Origin: Taenia hydatigena
Taxonomy: Eukaryota > Platyhelminthes > Cestoda > Cyclophyllidea > Taeniidae
Direction of reading: 5' to 3'
Assembly (NCBI GenBank): GCA_036345935.2
Contig: JADWOT020000009.1
Location: 5,041,381 to 5,105,380, forward strand
Length of the DNA stretch: 64,000 bases
Of the stretch, positions 25,026 to 38,900 are shown one piece after another. Position 1 is the first letter of the stretch, and the number at the start of each line of letters is the position of its first letter. Made by a program: the position numbers and the translations under genes. The notes beneath the pieces were generated by a model. The model made no database searches. It was given only the letters and a program-made list of their open reading frames with translations, and was not told the DNA's origin.

Positions 25026-25842
25026 GCTACTGAAATAGAGGCTTGTAGAGGGATGGAAAAGGCTTATGGGACGATGCGAATTGTTCTCAAGGTTGAGACA
25101 GCGCTGATGCAGCTACAAAATCAGCGAATGGAACCGGGTCCGGCGATGTGAACGCGTGTCACAGGCCCTCTCAGTTCATGTGTCGACCGCCGAATATTAT
25201 TTTGCGGTTTCATTTGTTTTATGGAAGAAATCTCGTACTGGAATGCCTTGAATCCTGCATCCTAGCAGCTTTGCGCATTGAGAGTGTCTAAGCCTATGCA
25301 CATAATCAATGAAAGACTGTTGGGATATGCTAGTTAGGTGGGATGCGGTCAGTTTATACCAACTCCTGGCCTGAATGAGCGTCACTGATCACCAAGGCAG
25401 AGATGAGCTCTAGTTCTGCGTAAATTTTACCGATCTCCAAACTTTTCCCGTACGATTAAAATTACTGGAGCGCTTTCTATGTTCACTTCTCGTTTCGAGA
25501 TTGAAGGTAGGTGCGTCGAAGACGAGATTGTTGTCGTAGATAAAACAACAATATACCTTACTCGACAGCTACCCGAATGGTGACTAACATTTGACCAGTC
25601 AAGCGTACTAGGTGGGTGCATCTTATCATCGTTGATCAGACTGTTTCACGGTGTCAGGTTAAGTTGGTGCATTTCAGTTGCAAGAGGTGTGTTTGATTTC
25701 CGGTTTCGGAGATGGTCGCCTGGTTGGTTGTGTTGCCTTGGTCGGGTGAGCTGGTCTCTGGAGTGTGCCAGTAGTCTCAATGTCTTCTGTTTACGGAAAG
25801 TATGTAATGTCTTCGTATGTCTTTGGGGAGTCTCGATGCACC
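25026..25842 (-). repeat. Dispersed repeat, copy 2 (inverted relative to copy 1)
   Basis: This is the reverse-complement partner of 7808-8640. The small open frames of copy 1 reappear unchanged on the opposite strand (25197-25385, 25427-25621, and 25632-25877 in part). Differences are a 12-bp deletion near 25801 and few substitutions. The flanks differ from those of copy 1, and the adjoining module at 8648-8826 has no counterpart here. The last 150 bp (25690-25842) is the short module. Confidence 0.8.
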
Positions 25843-26363
25843 GCGTTGGTGGCAACGGAAATCATGGTCGGTCTTAATGAACATTAACCTGTTTGCTACC
25901 GCTGAGTAGGATAGGAGAATCACTGATGACCCATAACATAAGGGTCGAGGGTGACTTCAACCGTCAATAGGCTATTAGCAACGGAAGCAACACTAGCTGT
26001 GAACCATTTGTAAAAAAGCCCCAACGCAGTTCCGCTGTCCTACTGGCTTATAAATGTTGATGATGTAAACAGGCGCGGAATCCTATCCCCACGGAGCGAC
26101 ATTAAATCTCGAACACCCTTTCATAAATTTGCTTTTAGGCCGGTGTTCTGTCTGCGAATTTAGTTCCCGAACCGGATAAAACTCAAGATCTAATGAACTT
26201 TGAGGTCATGTGTCGCCTTAGTTGAGCACGTATCTGATGACTGACACATTTGACTAGTGAGTGGTTTAAATCAACACTGAATACGTTGTGACAACTGACG
26301 TGGAGGGCACCGGAGAGGACTAAAGAGGAAGAGGGACTTATAATGCCTTGATTATTTGCTTAA

Positions 26364-26526
26364 CTTCCGGTTTTAGTCAAGGGAAATTGGGTAGCCTTTT
26401 GTGTCTTCGCCGGGCAGACTGGACTCTGGGCCATGCCAGAGTTCCAATTCTTCTCTGTCCGTTAAATATACACATTCCGTCTGGGTATTATGCATTCCTT
26501 TGTCTTCAGAGAAGTCTCGAGGCCCC
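26364..26526 (-). repeat. SINE-like short module, diverged copy
   Basis: In reverse orientation it follows the module pattern: CTTCCGGTTT at one end, a central CTCTGGGCCATGCCAGAG, ATATACAC, and AGTCTCGAGG at the other end. It is more diverged than the copy at 26820-27000. Confidence 0.6.
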
Positions 26527-26749
26527 ACATAATAATGCTAAATAGTATGAACAATACTGTTGTAGAACTTCAGGGCTTTCTTGTGTTGCAAGGGGTTAGA
26601 TTAGCGCGATGCATTGGTTGTTCGCCTTACCTCCGTAATTTGGTAGAGAAGCCGCTTTTGTGCCCTACTATTGCATTTATGCAGGGTGGGCTGGGACCCA
26701 GGCCGTGCTCCACGCCCAATTATACTTTCCTGACGTGAAGAAAATTTAA

Positions 26750-26807
26750 GGTTTCGGCATAGCTCAGCGGCAAAACAATCTAGGAGAATTTAGGTGTCCG
26801 CGAAACC
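26750..26807 (+). repeat. tRNA-like sequence (A box, 7-bp closing stem) ahead of a SINE-like module
   Basis: This 58-nt stretch begins GGTTTCG and ends CGAAACC, a perfect 7-bp acceptor-like stem. It holds GCATAGCTCAGCGG, which matches the tRNA D-arm/A-box region. There is no good B box or T-arm and it is too short for a nuclear tRNA. It sits 12 bp upstream of a SINE-like module, so I read it as a degenerate tRNA-derived head, not a working tRNA gene. A mitochondrial-type short tRNA inserted in the nucleus is the alternative. Confidence 0.4.
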
Positions 26808-26819
26808 AAATGTATTGTG

Positions 26820-27000
26820 GCGTTCCGAGGCTTCCTCGAAGGCAAAAGAAGGCAGAATACTAGGGTAGAATATATATATTCAACGGACAGAGGGAAGTAG
26901 ACTACTGACATGGTCCGGAGGCCAGCCCACGCAGCTAGGGCAGCACGGCCACTTCTGTGACCTTGGCTGAAACCGGTAGTTCCAACAAACAAAGTACTAC
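26820..27000 (+). repeat. SINE-like short module
   Basis: Best partner of 8648-8826, with shared blocks along the whole length in the same order and orientation. The tRNA-like sequence just upstream suggests a tRNA-headed SINE of about 250 bp. Confidence 0.65.
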
Positions 27001-27390
27001 AGCATAGTTAACCATACTACCGAATCATTACAGTGTTTGAAGTAAATCCATGTGTCCGTTTAGTCCATGAGGAAATGTACCTTGTACCATAGATAACACA
27101 GCCCACGTAGACAAACGACTCAAAATAAACCACGTTGTTGTATTATTAATATGGCACCCAAAGTTTAGCATGTTAATTGCGGAACATTAGTCTTCACATC
27201 GTTAATTTCCTTCAATTACCAGAAGTCTACTTCGCACCTTTTTTGTTTTGTTCAATTTCTGCTGTGTGTGTTGTAGAATTAACATTGTTAAATGTTGTTA
27301 GCCATGCTTCAGATACTGCTTCTTTTTATAAGCCATTTGTTTAACTTTCCATTGCTTACACATTTGGCGGACGATAAGTGCTTCTTGCGT
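27001..27390. other. Upstream region of the SRSF10-like gene
   Basis: 390 bp of AT-rich sequence between the last repeat and the start codon. The promoter is presumably here; no element is assignable. Confidence 0.35.
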
Positions 27391-28574
<1,184 letters not shown>

Positions 28575-29361
28575 TACTCTCTCAATTCCCTCAGCTTGTA
28601 TCGATGTACAGAAAGGTCTATCGTATGGTTTTTATAATATATTCAACACTATTTGCAAAGCTGTTGTTTTACTTCAGTAGGGAATAGAGGGGTCCAAGAG
28701 TTGGGGTCTTTTATCATTTAAGCTTTTTAATCCTCAGCACATGCTTTCCTCTGGAGTGATACGTGTGTTTTGCCCTACCGGACTGCGGTCTCGCACTTTG
28801 TGGACTTCAGCCCAAGTTGCGTAGAATGCATGAAGGTGGTCTTAAATTGTCGGGTTTGTTGCTCTCCTCCAGAATTAACTTAACTTCGATGGGTCATTGC
28901 AGATCTTCGTACTCATTGTGTTACCTTGTGGCAAAAAATTTTTGTCAAAAGTTGTCCGTGACGCTCCAATCTTCGATGTGTCAATTCCGATGGCGTGAAC
29001 ATCTAAACGAAACGTGGGATGATCGATCCTCGAACCTGTCTTCCATTTGTGCTGATAGTGTTGTCATTTGTAATAAGCCAGGGACAATTAATATGTTAAA
29101 GCGACAGAGCAAAGGCTTTAACGGCTGCTATCAAAACATTGAGTTATATCCATAAGATTGACGGATTGATAAGTTTTTAGCACCAAATGTCGCTATTTTA
29201 GGCCCACCTAATCGCGAAGAGAAGACCCCTTGAAATAATAAGACTTTACCCATCCCGACTAAAGTTAGCTTTACTTCTAGTAATCGAGAGGTTCGTTCTG
29301 TACAAGATGAGGTCCAAGAATCAATTTGAGACTCAAGCAATGTGGCGAGGGGAACGCCTCG
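28575..29361. other. 3' space between convergent SRSF10-like and CHK1-like genes
   Basis: No gene is assigned. A 130-codon open frame at 28763-29155 has no recognisable domain and is probably 3' UTR or chance. Confidence 0.45.
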
Positions 29362-29982
29362 TCACCATCCACACTGAGTGTAGACAAGAGAAAGAACTTC
29401 CTGTAGTTTCCGTCGGAAAAGACCCTTCGGCCCGGAGAGTCGTCGGAACTTCATTCCTTGATCTCTGTAAATTTGCAGTTCAATTGAAAGTGGCTCCTGC
29501 GTCTCCAAGCGATCCAGATTCGTCTCTGTCGGCCAAGTCACTGTCAGCCGATCCTCATCTATTAAGTAGGGTTTCAGTCCGACCTGTCTGAGTACGTTAA
29601 CTACTTGACGTGTCATTAGGTGCAATGAGGATGAGTGAAGGACTTGTGTTCTACATCTGGCTCTGCGCGTCCTCGCAGAGGGTGGTCCCCCACTTTCACC
29701 TCGTTCATTGTCATGGTAATTCCCACTTGGGAAGATGGTGCTTACAGACCTTCTGGATTCCCAAATTTTGGGCTGAGACGAAGCAGGAACTCGTGTGCTG
29801 AGGCAATGTGTCTTTGGCAGTCGAGTGTCAAATAACGATGGATTTTGATTTACGCGTTGAAAAAACCTGTTAAAACGACGATAAACCCGGCCCAAGGCAA
29901 GATGCTCCCTAGCCTCACTTACCAGATGTCGAATCGATCGAAGCATGCAGTCGGTTTTGCGCGTTTTGAATTTAAATTCCGC
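29362..29982 (-). CDS. C-terminal region of a CHK1-like checkpoint kinase (partial)
   Basis: This is a minus-strand open segment of 206 codons plus stop. It opens right after a possible acceptor (TAACAG); a TAA lies immediately upstream in frame. FNRFFQRVNQ resembles the CHK1 conserved motif around TRFFTKLDAD. Later comes VVNVLRQVGLKPYL, then RLTVTWPTETN (compare QVTISTTDRRN), then LSIELQIYRDQGMKFRR, ending VYTQCGW (compare VSSQKVW). That order matches the CHK1 KA1-like autoinhibitory domain (last 110 codons here); MELK or MARK KA1 domains are the alternatives. An internal GTAAGT (29922) and acceptor GTCTCAG (29773) define an optional 150-nt in-frame intron, 29922-29773. I found no kinase domain on this strand to the right, so upstream exons are very distant, outside the window, or missing. 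The gene ends convergently with the SRSF10-like gene. Confidence 0.55.
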   Translation of the reverse strand, partial: AEFKFKTRKTDCMLRSIRHLVSEAREHLALGRVYRRFNRFFQRVNQNPSLFDTRLPKTHCLSTRVPASSQPKIWESRRSVSTIFPSGNYHDNERGESGGPPSARTRRARCRTQVLHSSSLHLMTRQVVNVLRQVGLKPYLIDEDRLTVTWPTETNLDRLETQEPLSIELQIYRDQGMKFRRLSGPKGLFRRKLQEVLSLVYTQCGW

Positions 29983-32900
29983 CTGTTACTTTGATCTCTT
30001 GAAGATTAAAGTCCACTGTTTTACTGATAAACCATGAGTAGAAGTGATTTACACTAAATCGTACGATGTCATGCGTTTAGTGATTAAAAATGTCACAAGC
30101 CCGGTAGTTTCCATTTTCAAATCAAATAAGTGAGAATTAGCCTTTGAACCTCCCCCCAAAAACACCAGATTTTTCAGGAAGTGTTTCCACAAGCTATTCT
30201 TTTGGAGCCCAACGGAGGCCCATTCAAGCAAACTTTTATTCTAACTTTTTAATCAACTTGGGTCCACACAAATCCTTCATTTCCACTGTGATGTAAGCCC
30301 ATACTGGATATGTTGCCTCAAGTTTATTCACTATTCCCCACAAACCACTCAACTATTTCGGGAACAAAGTGTTCGGTTGTAAAATAAGTCTTGTTAGAAT
30401 GCCTAAATCACTTTTTTTCCTAAAAGCTAAACGTCAACATTAACGCTACCGTATAGTCCATTCAAGATAGAGAGTTCACTAACACTGACGTCAATTTGTC
30501 CCTTGCAGATTAGCAAGCTTCGGAAACAATGAAAAATGCCAAATCTTTCATTTATTCGCGTCAGCATTGAAATATGGTTAGTGTCCCTGCAAAATGCGAG
30601 ATCCCACTCGCTCGGGTGGCAGTTCCTTTGACTCAGTCTCGGAAACGACGACCTTCAAACAGGTCCAAATATATCATGGAAATCAACTTAATGCCTGACC
30701 ATCATATTCGACGCTGTCATTACTCAATTGTGTTCAGACTATCTGACAAAGGAGTTGAACCCTTATCCTCTATGGTACCAACTTCATCTTGTAAACTTGC
30801 ACAAATGCGCATCAGACTTCTGATACGCAACCTCTTTTTAGACGCACCTCCCTTTCCATAGCCCTCATTCATCTACATTTCCCTGTAGTTTACCATTGCG
30901 TGCATGTATGTAAATAGGATTTATTCGGTTTCTTTTTATGAGGAAATGACATTCACTCTGCAGATGTCATGCAACAAACGCTCAAGCAACTGTTGGTCTG
31001 CATCATGCGTCCGCTCATCCTCCCGTTCGTTCACTCGTCAGTTCGTTCACACGCGTGTGGTCCAACGCGCTCGAACCAGCGTCGTGCCTGCCTTCACCGC
31101 TTTCGCAACGAAAACACTTGTGAGGTTGGCGGCTGTTGGCCTAGAAAGACTCCATGTCTCCATTAGTGACTAGTGAATGGCTAAATTTCCTCTTGGAAGC
31201 GCGTCACTATCATCTCCGAAGAGCTCAAAGATGAATGGTGATTATTTTTCGCCGTCCTTCCTCCCTTTCTTTTCCAAATTTATTTTTATATATTAAATGA
31301 GGGGATATAGTGGATGCAAACAGAGAGCTACGAAAATACTGTAAATTACCTTCAATGCGAAAGGAGGAATCACAGACTTAAATTAGATTTATTAAAAGCT
31401 GAACATTTGGCTGATAGATCTTTTTATTCACAGATGAAACGTCAGTTACTCAATTATGGTGGAGGAGCCATCGCTTGTGTTTTGGTTGGTCCCCGACCCC
31501 CCTAATTAGTTCCTCCAAAAAGTAAAGAACTGCAGCTCTACTAATGGGCAAACTAGTTCTCTTTCTTCTTCCAAAACGAGTGAGTGGTGATTGGAGAAGG
31601 AAAAACTATTTATTACGGCAAGGCGTATATACTTCTCCAGGAGCACCCTACATCCTTGTTGGTCCACTTGTTTGCAGTTCGCACGAAGTCCTGTGAGCAA
31701 TATGCCCTGTGCACGTATTCAGCGCCTATATGCGGGAAATCTTTCCCCTTTTTTACATGATGCTGCCAGCCTTGGAAAAGCGTACTGCGACGACCTCGGC
31801 AAGTTGTTACTGTTTGGGGCACCATAAGTCAATGTGTGAGGGAAAAAATAAGCCCTTTAAACACACGAACTGGGTATTTTCTAAGAAGGAAGTTTTGGAT
31901 TCCAGAACAAAGGGCATGAGATTGTAAATAAATTAACGAAATCTTTACACGCTCCTAATTTTTCCTGCAGAAATTAAAAGGAAAGAAGTCAACCGTAATG
32001 AAACCTTTGCCGCGGAGGACTCATTTAGTGTTCATTAATTTGTCAAAACTTAGACGGTCTATTGCGTAGAGAACATTTGACGTAATGGTAATCGGTCATT
32101 ATCCTCTCGCCGCGTGGTCCTTTGATCTCCAGTGAAATATTTGGTCACTCGAATAGTTATCTTCACAAGCCTTTTGCATTTGAAGGAGCAGTGGAGCTGC
32201 CTGCCCACGTTTAAGTATTCCGAATGGAAACAGAACTATAGGCCGTTCGTTGGCTATGGCAAAATTAAAATACCTTGCTACTGGACAAAGCAAACCCAAC
32301 GCACGAAACTCAGTGGAACTCGAACCCAGCGTACAACATTATTCCGAATGATCAACAGAAAACACAAAACACCCGCTTTATTTCGAGGCTAACTTTGCAG
32401 GAAGACAAAATAAATAAAAATAGTTAATCATCCCACCGCTCTAAAAATTCCAAAACCTTGATACGCTTTATTTCCCGAAGCAGGTACCACTACGCAAGAC
32501 TTGGATTAAGCGGATGGTGGAGACAGATATGCCGAGATGTAATTGCACAATTCTTAATTTCCATGGCGACTACAGTTCAAGAAATGCATTGAGAAAAATT
32601 AAGATGCGAGAATTACTCGGAGTTGTAGGTATTTCATTGGAAACATCCTAACGATTTCTGAAAAGAGGTAAGCTCGGGTAAATAATGTAAAGCCAAAAGG
32701 TGGATGTCCTTTCAACAGTGCCAAAATTCTAGTGAAAGATAAGACCGATGACTTCAAGTAAGTATCTAAATGTGGCATAGTAATATTTTGCCTCTAGAAT
32801 TTGAAATAATTTACAGGTAAGTAAAAAGAATGCTTACAGTCGAGAAGTCCTTGAATCGCGATGGAGGGGAAAGGATGTGCTATGCTTGTGGGAAGAACTA

Positions 32901-35900
32901 AAAGCGAGGACAATCAAAGTGTGACGCAGCGCATCTGGCTGGATTAGCATGAAACTGGGGAGAGAAAATATTCCCAGCATCACCTGGCCCACAGTTTTAA
33001 CGGAACTACCATCTCCCTGTGTCTCTATCGCCTGCCTGACCCCTCGGCAGCTTTTTGACTAGGTCCAGTATGAGCTTGCAGCAAGTTTTAAGTTCCAATT
33101 CGCCGTCATTGCCGCATCCTATTTATCACCTCCTTCTGTTTCAGCGTGAGAAACTGAACGGTCCGCTTCCCACCTATGCATTGCATAAATATTGGACTTC
33201 GTTTTAGCAAATTCTACTACTCAAAATACCTTCATGCTCATAGGCATTTCATTCAAACAGCGTAATTTGATAGAGGGAAAGTCATCTAGCATGTATGGAT
33301 TCAAATTTGGCCCAGCTCAAAATTATTTTTCCAAATTGCAAATTAGACATGAGGTAATGAAATTAAGTGGAAATAAGGAGTCCAGCGGTACAGCAGCTTC
33401 ACGAAGTCGGAACGAGCAACTGTTTAGCCTCACTTTTTGGAAATCCATTTAGCGAGAGATACTAATCTTCTGTTCCACATTTGCCTTCTCCTATGCCTTT
33501 CCTTTTGGTAATTTAGCTTTATGTGCTGAAAGTTTATAACTATGATAAAAAATCTTCCTCGTCCATGCACTTAGTGCATAAGCAAGATTGTCAATGTTTA
33601 GCTCGAAGAACTTGAAATTGTTTTATCCACCGGACTCTCAATGTTTCGTATTTTGAAGGTATAAGTAAGTGCGTGGTGTTACAAGAACAGCAGGATGTTG
33701 GTCCAAATCCGGAGATGTGGGTTGTCAAAGCCGAGGAGGATGAGTAAGATCGGTTAGAGCAAAGTCATTGCTGCCTTTATGTGCTTTAAAATGAGAATTA
33801 ATAAGAGACCTTGTGGATTATTCAAGAATGTAATTGCGCCAATCCACACCATACTCAACAAGAATCACAATTTCCGTAGATCAAACCACACCTTCATCGT
33901 AAGGACCCTTGGAAGCAGTCGTGCATGAGAATGTTTTTGAGGAGTATTACTAGGCCATATTCACTGGATTTGCATATTCCAGTTGGCTTTGCAATCCAAG
34001 TTATCCCAAAAGATGCATTTAAGATATTTCAGAAATATTTTCACCCAGATCATTACATGGAGTCCATATAAATCGTTTTCTTGTAATTTTTCCTCAAAAT
34101 GTTAAAAGTAACAGCCGCCTCTCCATTGTCCTAATGCAGTGGCTTTCATACTTAATCCACGTTTGTGATGCAGCAGGTTCGTATTTCCCTCTTCCACCCC
34201 TGCCCTCACACAATTGGAATAAGCAGACCGTTTCAATGACGGCATCTTTTATTTACAAAGTGGATGCGGTGGATCGCGGTCACAGGGGTTTGGAGTTCGT
34301 TTTCTTCTCAGGAGCCAATGGGGTTCGATCAGTCATGGGGTTTGCCCATATTGACCGCTCCTCGTCTAAAGGCTACATTAAAACAAACGTGCACCACACC
34401 TGCTTTAAATTTACACCATGCACTTGGGAGCACATAATAAAATGCCTCAAACGAGATCGGCAGTTGCGTCACTGGTCTCGCATTTTGCACTGTTATGTCA
34501 GTCATGATATTAGATCTACATTTCTCCATGCCTTCCATTGTATGTTGTGATAGATCTTAGTAAGTAAGTGCAATGCCCAAATGAAATCACCTTTAAGCCT
34601 GTGCGTGGCTGACACCCTGATCGCTACGCCGGGGGCTGACAGCTGTGCAAGTAGGAATTCATGCGACCATTACAAAACGCTGTGGGGATTTCACTAGACC
34701 AAACACCCAAATTCCTTGACAAATCTGCTCCTGAAGGCAAAGTCAAATTACATACTCTAATATCTTAATCGCTTAAAATTTGTCAGGTTTACATTTTTAT
34801 GCATCCACATTGAAAATCTTGAAATACCTAAAAGCATGAATAAAATCGTCGTTTTCGTGTACTATGGATCAAAGTCTTGTTTCCAAATATGAATGTTACG
34901 CTTTTGACACTTTTTAAAAGAATTGACTTATCCAGCATTTTTAAGTTGGTTGAAAATTAGGCATAAAACTATGCCACACACAGTCAAGTCAATGCGATAT
35001 ACTACTTCCTACTCAGAACCTCATAGTTAAGAGTTTTGGAACTACTATATAATTTAAACAAGTCAATTAAACTTTGTAATTACTTTCCTATTGGTACAAG
35101 ATGCAGGAGTGTCAAAGATTATGAGTAAAGTTTTACGTCTACTGTAGTGTCCACTCTAGGCTCTCTCCCATGGAGCCTTCAATCGTTGTTTTACTTATGC
35201 TTCGAAACGGCAGCCAGTACTGCCCCAAAGCAGATCAAACTAAGGTCGGGCCCTGCCCAGACAATATCCGGGGTTCTACTCCAGAAATGTGACCATCTTA
35301 AGCCTTACTTAACAAAATTGATTAATTCAATAAGGCCAAAATTACCGCTTCTCGCATAAGTCTGCTGTTTCGACTACATTTGAGTGTGTCCTGATTTGTA
35401 AAAGAGAGCTTTAAATCTGATTTATTATGGGCCTATTTTGTGTCCAGTCAATGTCTTTTGATGAGCCAGGCCCATCGTGATAATTTGGGCTGAAATTGCA
35501 AGACATTAAACTCCAATATAACAATATAATGGCCGCTGAAGTGGTGGCTGGACATCAAATGCCAAATAAACAATTTTGTAAAAGCAAGATTGCTTGTTCC
35601 ACTAACAGCAGCCCTCGGTGGAATGACGATTGCTTATGTTTCCGGACGCGAGACACGACTGCACCGTAAAAATGGAATCCCTACAAGGGTGACCCAACCT
35701 ACATGATCGCACAAATGGCATTTGTACCACCCTCACAGACACGCGCCCGCACCATCAAGATTAACAGCCTACGAGCGTCGTGGTGCTGGTGTGCCCGAAC
35801 ATGCGCCTTCCACATGCGCACCTATGCACGCGCACATCTAATCGCTCACTAGACCACAATAGGGTGTGATATTTGGAGGAGCTTAAGAAGTACCATCAAA

Positions 35901-38900
35901 TTCGCAGCACCCCTTTTCTACATCTTTCCTCACCGTGTGTGGTCCGTTGCGTCGGCACCAAGGCGACGGTTGGTCCCATATCGTTCCTAGGTTCTGTGGC
36001 TGTAACTCCCACTCCAACCCACGATGGTGGAGTGCAGTAAATCATAAATAGCAGACACGTTGGCAACAGTGACATTTGGAATCTCATGTATTCATTTAAA
36101 GAGAACCGACCAAGACCCCCCACGAAGATGGCGGACATGGTCATCTTAAATGTTCTCCCATATATTTAAAGTTAATTTGTAACCTCATGGTCATCGGGAT
36201 GACCTAAAAATTAAAATCCTCAGTTTAGGTTTAGTTTAGCCACCATACATCGTTCTCAACGAACTAAACGATCTGCAGTACTGTGAGAGCCGACAATAAA
36301 CTTTCCAATTGCAAACAAATCAAACAACGATTTTCTACCGTCAATGGAACTTTGCTGTGTAAAGCAAGGAAAATGTGAAAGATCTAAAGATAAGTTGATC
36401 GTTTGATTTGAATGCAAAAACGTTGACCTAAATTATTTGCTGTCAGTAGATTTGATGCAGCATAGAAATATCTGTCCGGAACGATGATCTTCACTTTGTT
36501 CATTAACATCGATCTGGGATATGCTGAAGGCACTTGAAGATTGACAACTAATTTGTATTTGACGCATGCACAAAAACCGTCCGTAGTAGAATAAGTTGCT
36601 GTTCGTACTCCAGCAATGTTTTTACTCTGCTGAGGGCCATCAAAACGCATTGAAATCGTCCCACGGCCACGGAATTGCCTCGTTGACCTTGCACTATGGT
36701 GAGGTCATGAAAGTCAAACGCTTATCCAAATCGAATCTAGGTTTATTTAATTTTTCTGCAAGCGTTAAGATGTTATCTGAAAGCATTTATGAAAACAAGG
36801 ATTTCCTTTTTTGTGATCGAATTATGCGTAATCTGTTGCCTGAAATTCGTCCAAAATTGAACTGTTGAATAATTGCTTCATCGAATTATGATAACTCAGA
36901 TAAACTTATTTCCGACACAGAGATGCCACAGACATTTCAAGATGGGTGAAAACAGCCCCGAGTTGAGTCGGGGTAGGTTTACCACCACGCCGAAGGCATC
37001 CAGACTTAGAAGCTGTAAAAAGAGCTGAAGGCGAAGACACTCATTTCATAAATTTTCGGTACCCGTAACCGATGACGGGATGGGTAGGCTGCAAGAAGTG
37101 CAACAAAAATTCCATGGTCAAGGCTACCCTTGAAACTGAGAAAAATACAATAATGCTTGATGCTACAACATCCCCATAATAGCTTTTGTTAAATCGGCAC
37201 TTCGATCGTACCTGTCAAATCCAGTCACTCAATCAAAGACAGCGGCTCAGGTGATGTGTAGAAAGCCCTCACCCTCAAAATACAATGAAGGGACTTCACT
37301 CCAAATCACTTTTCACAGCTCTTTACACTGTGCACTTAAAAAGATTATTTAAGCATATCTTCCCAAACCCTACTTTTTTTATCTTGCTCATGAAAACTCT
37401 ACTGTCATTACGGCAATCTTCTAAATATTGTGCTAAGCACTATGATGAAATCATAAAGATGGTTATTGCGTACCTAGCTTCACCATTGCCAGGAATTGTT
37501 CAAAAGTCAGCCATAGTCTTGTTAGAAAAAACAAAGCAATTATGAACTTTTAGAATCGCAAAATCCCTGCTACAATTATCCATGCCGATGGAGTGGATCT
37601 TTTTTCTTTCTTCCCATCCTGGCCTTCACTATGCTACAATGTTAATTTGGTAGCAGCAGCGGTGAGAACCAGCTCCATCACTACCGGCACCCTCCTGCGT
37701 TCCACGGCCCCGTGCCCAGCCTGCTTCAAGGGCCGGCCACGACAACATCTACGACGACCTCAATTGTACAAAACAGGAGTGAAACTAGGAGCTACATTCA
37801 CTAATATGCTATAAAATCTTGGTTTCTAACGCGTAAGGTTCCTGAGAAACAAAGTTTTCTCATCATGGCCCTTGGTAATAATCATTTTAGACATTGGCGT
37901 AAGCTTTGTGCCTCTATTGGAGAGCAGTCACAGGCGTGAATTTTAGCCGCATACACGACGAACAATCAGTTGATTGTTCTGGAAGCACACACCTTGACGT
38001 GATCAAATTATTCTGTGGCAACACGATCTGTGGAAAAAGAAGTAAATACACATAATTTATGCTTCACAAGCAAATTCAAATGACATCCAGCAAATTTCGG
38101 TTAAATGTTATCGAGAGTGGAGAACGATGAGTTAGTATCCATGTCATTCACTGCTATGAGAAATGGATTTTGTTGTGGGATCCATTTAGTACAATAAATG
38201 TTTTTGTTTGCAAAGCCCTTTTTGAATAGAGAGGATGAAATTCTTCTGGCGTCTAACCTGGCATTACTTCCCAGTGGCTTTAAAATATTAGCTTCATTAT
38301 GACCATAATAATGATCTCGGCCCTACTTCAGTTTATTTACTCAACTGGACACTTTATTTTACCAAAATCTTTAAGGCGGATGATTTTTTTAGTTTAATAA
38401 AATTAAATACAGGCACGGGTCCAAGCAAAGGCGGTAGAATACCAGTGTTTGCAGTAGCAGCGCCTGAAATGTTTGTCGCACAATATTCTCTTTACTTGAA
38501 AAGGGATATAAAAATTTTTTTCCCAGTTTTTATGGAAAAGTGAAAATCATTTTCGTTTAGACTGGAAAATGCTACTTCTGACTCATGTATAATTAAATTT
38601 CCAGAGAACACTTTGCCTCAAACAGGATTGTCAATCAATTATTCAGGGGTCTTAAGGAAGACCTAGGCATATTTATGTTTTGATAGATGGTAAGAAGGCT
38701 TTAAGTGGGATCGCAGTTAAAATCACGGCGTTACGATGCTGTGATTAAGTCATTTAATTTTTTAAATCTATTGTGAAGTCAAAAATTTTCACCATATTGT
38801 CGTAACGTTGAGCTACTGCTACGCTGAGAGTCAATGGTTTTTACTGCATTGCTCTTAGGGGAAGCTAGAAGCGAAAATTGCGAGTGAAATAATATTCGCC

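Noticed and set aside
24739..25038. 100-codon plus-strand frame next to repeat copy 2
   Set aside because: It straddles the repeat boundary and has no recognisable domain; probably chance.
25923..25960. Hammerhead-ribozyme-like CTGATGA followed by a CCC/GGG stem, as in schistosome SINE ribozymes
   Set aside because: The stem is followed by TCGAGG instead of the required GAAA, so the catalytic core is incomplete.
34134..34550. 138-codon plus-strand frame with a faint resemblance to the concanavalin-like domain of BEACH proteins (LPPLPSHNW, GHRGLEFVFF, CTWEHI)
   Set aside because: The resemblance is short and from memory only, there is no neighbouring BEACH exon, and frames of this length are expected by chance in 64 kb.
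35896..36144. 82-codon minus-strand frame with a hydrophobic stretch resembling a membrane protein exon
   Set aside because: No family match that I can name, and no partner exon or strong splice boundary.
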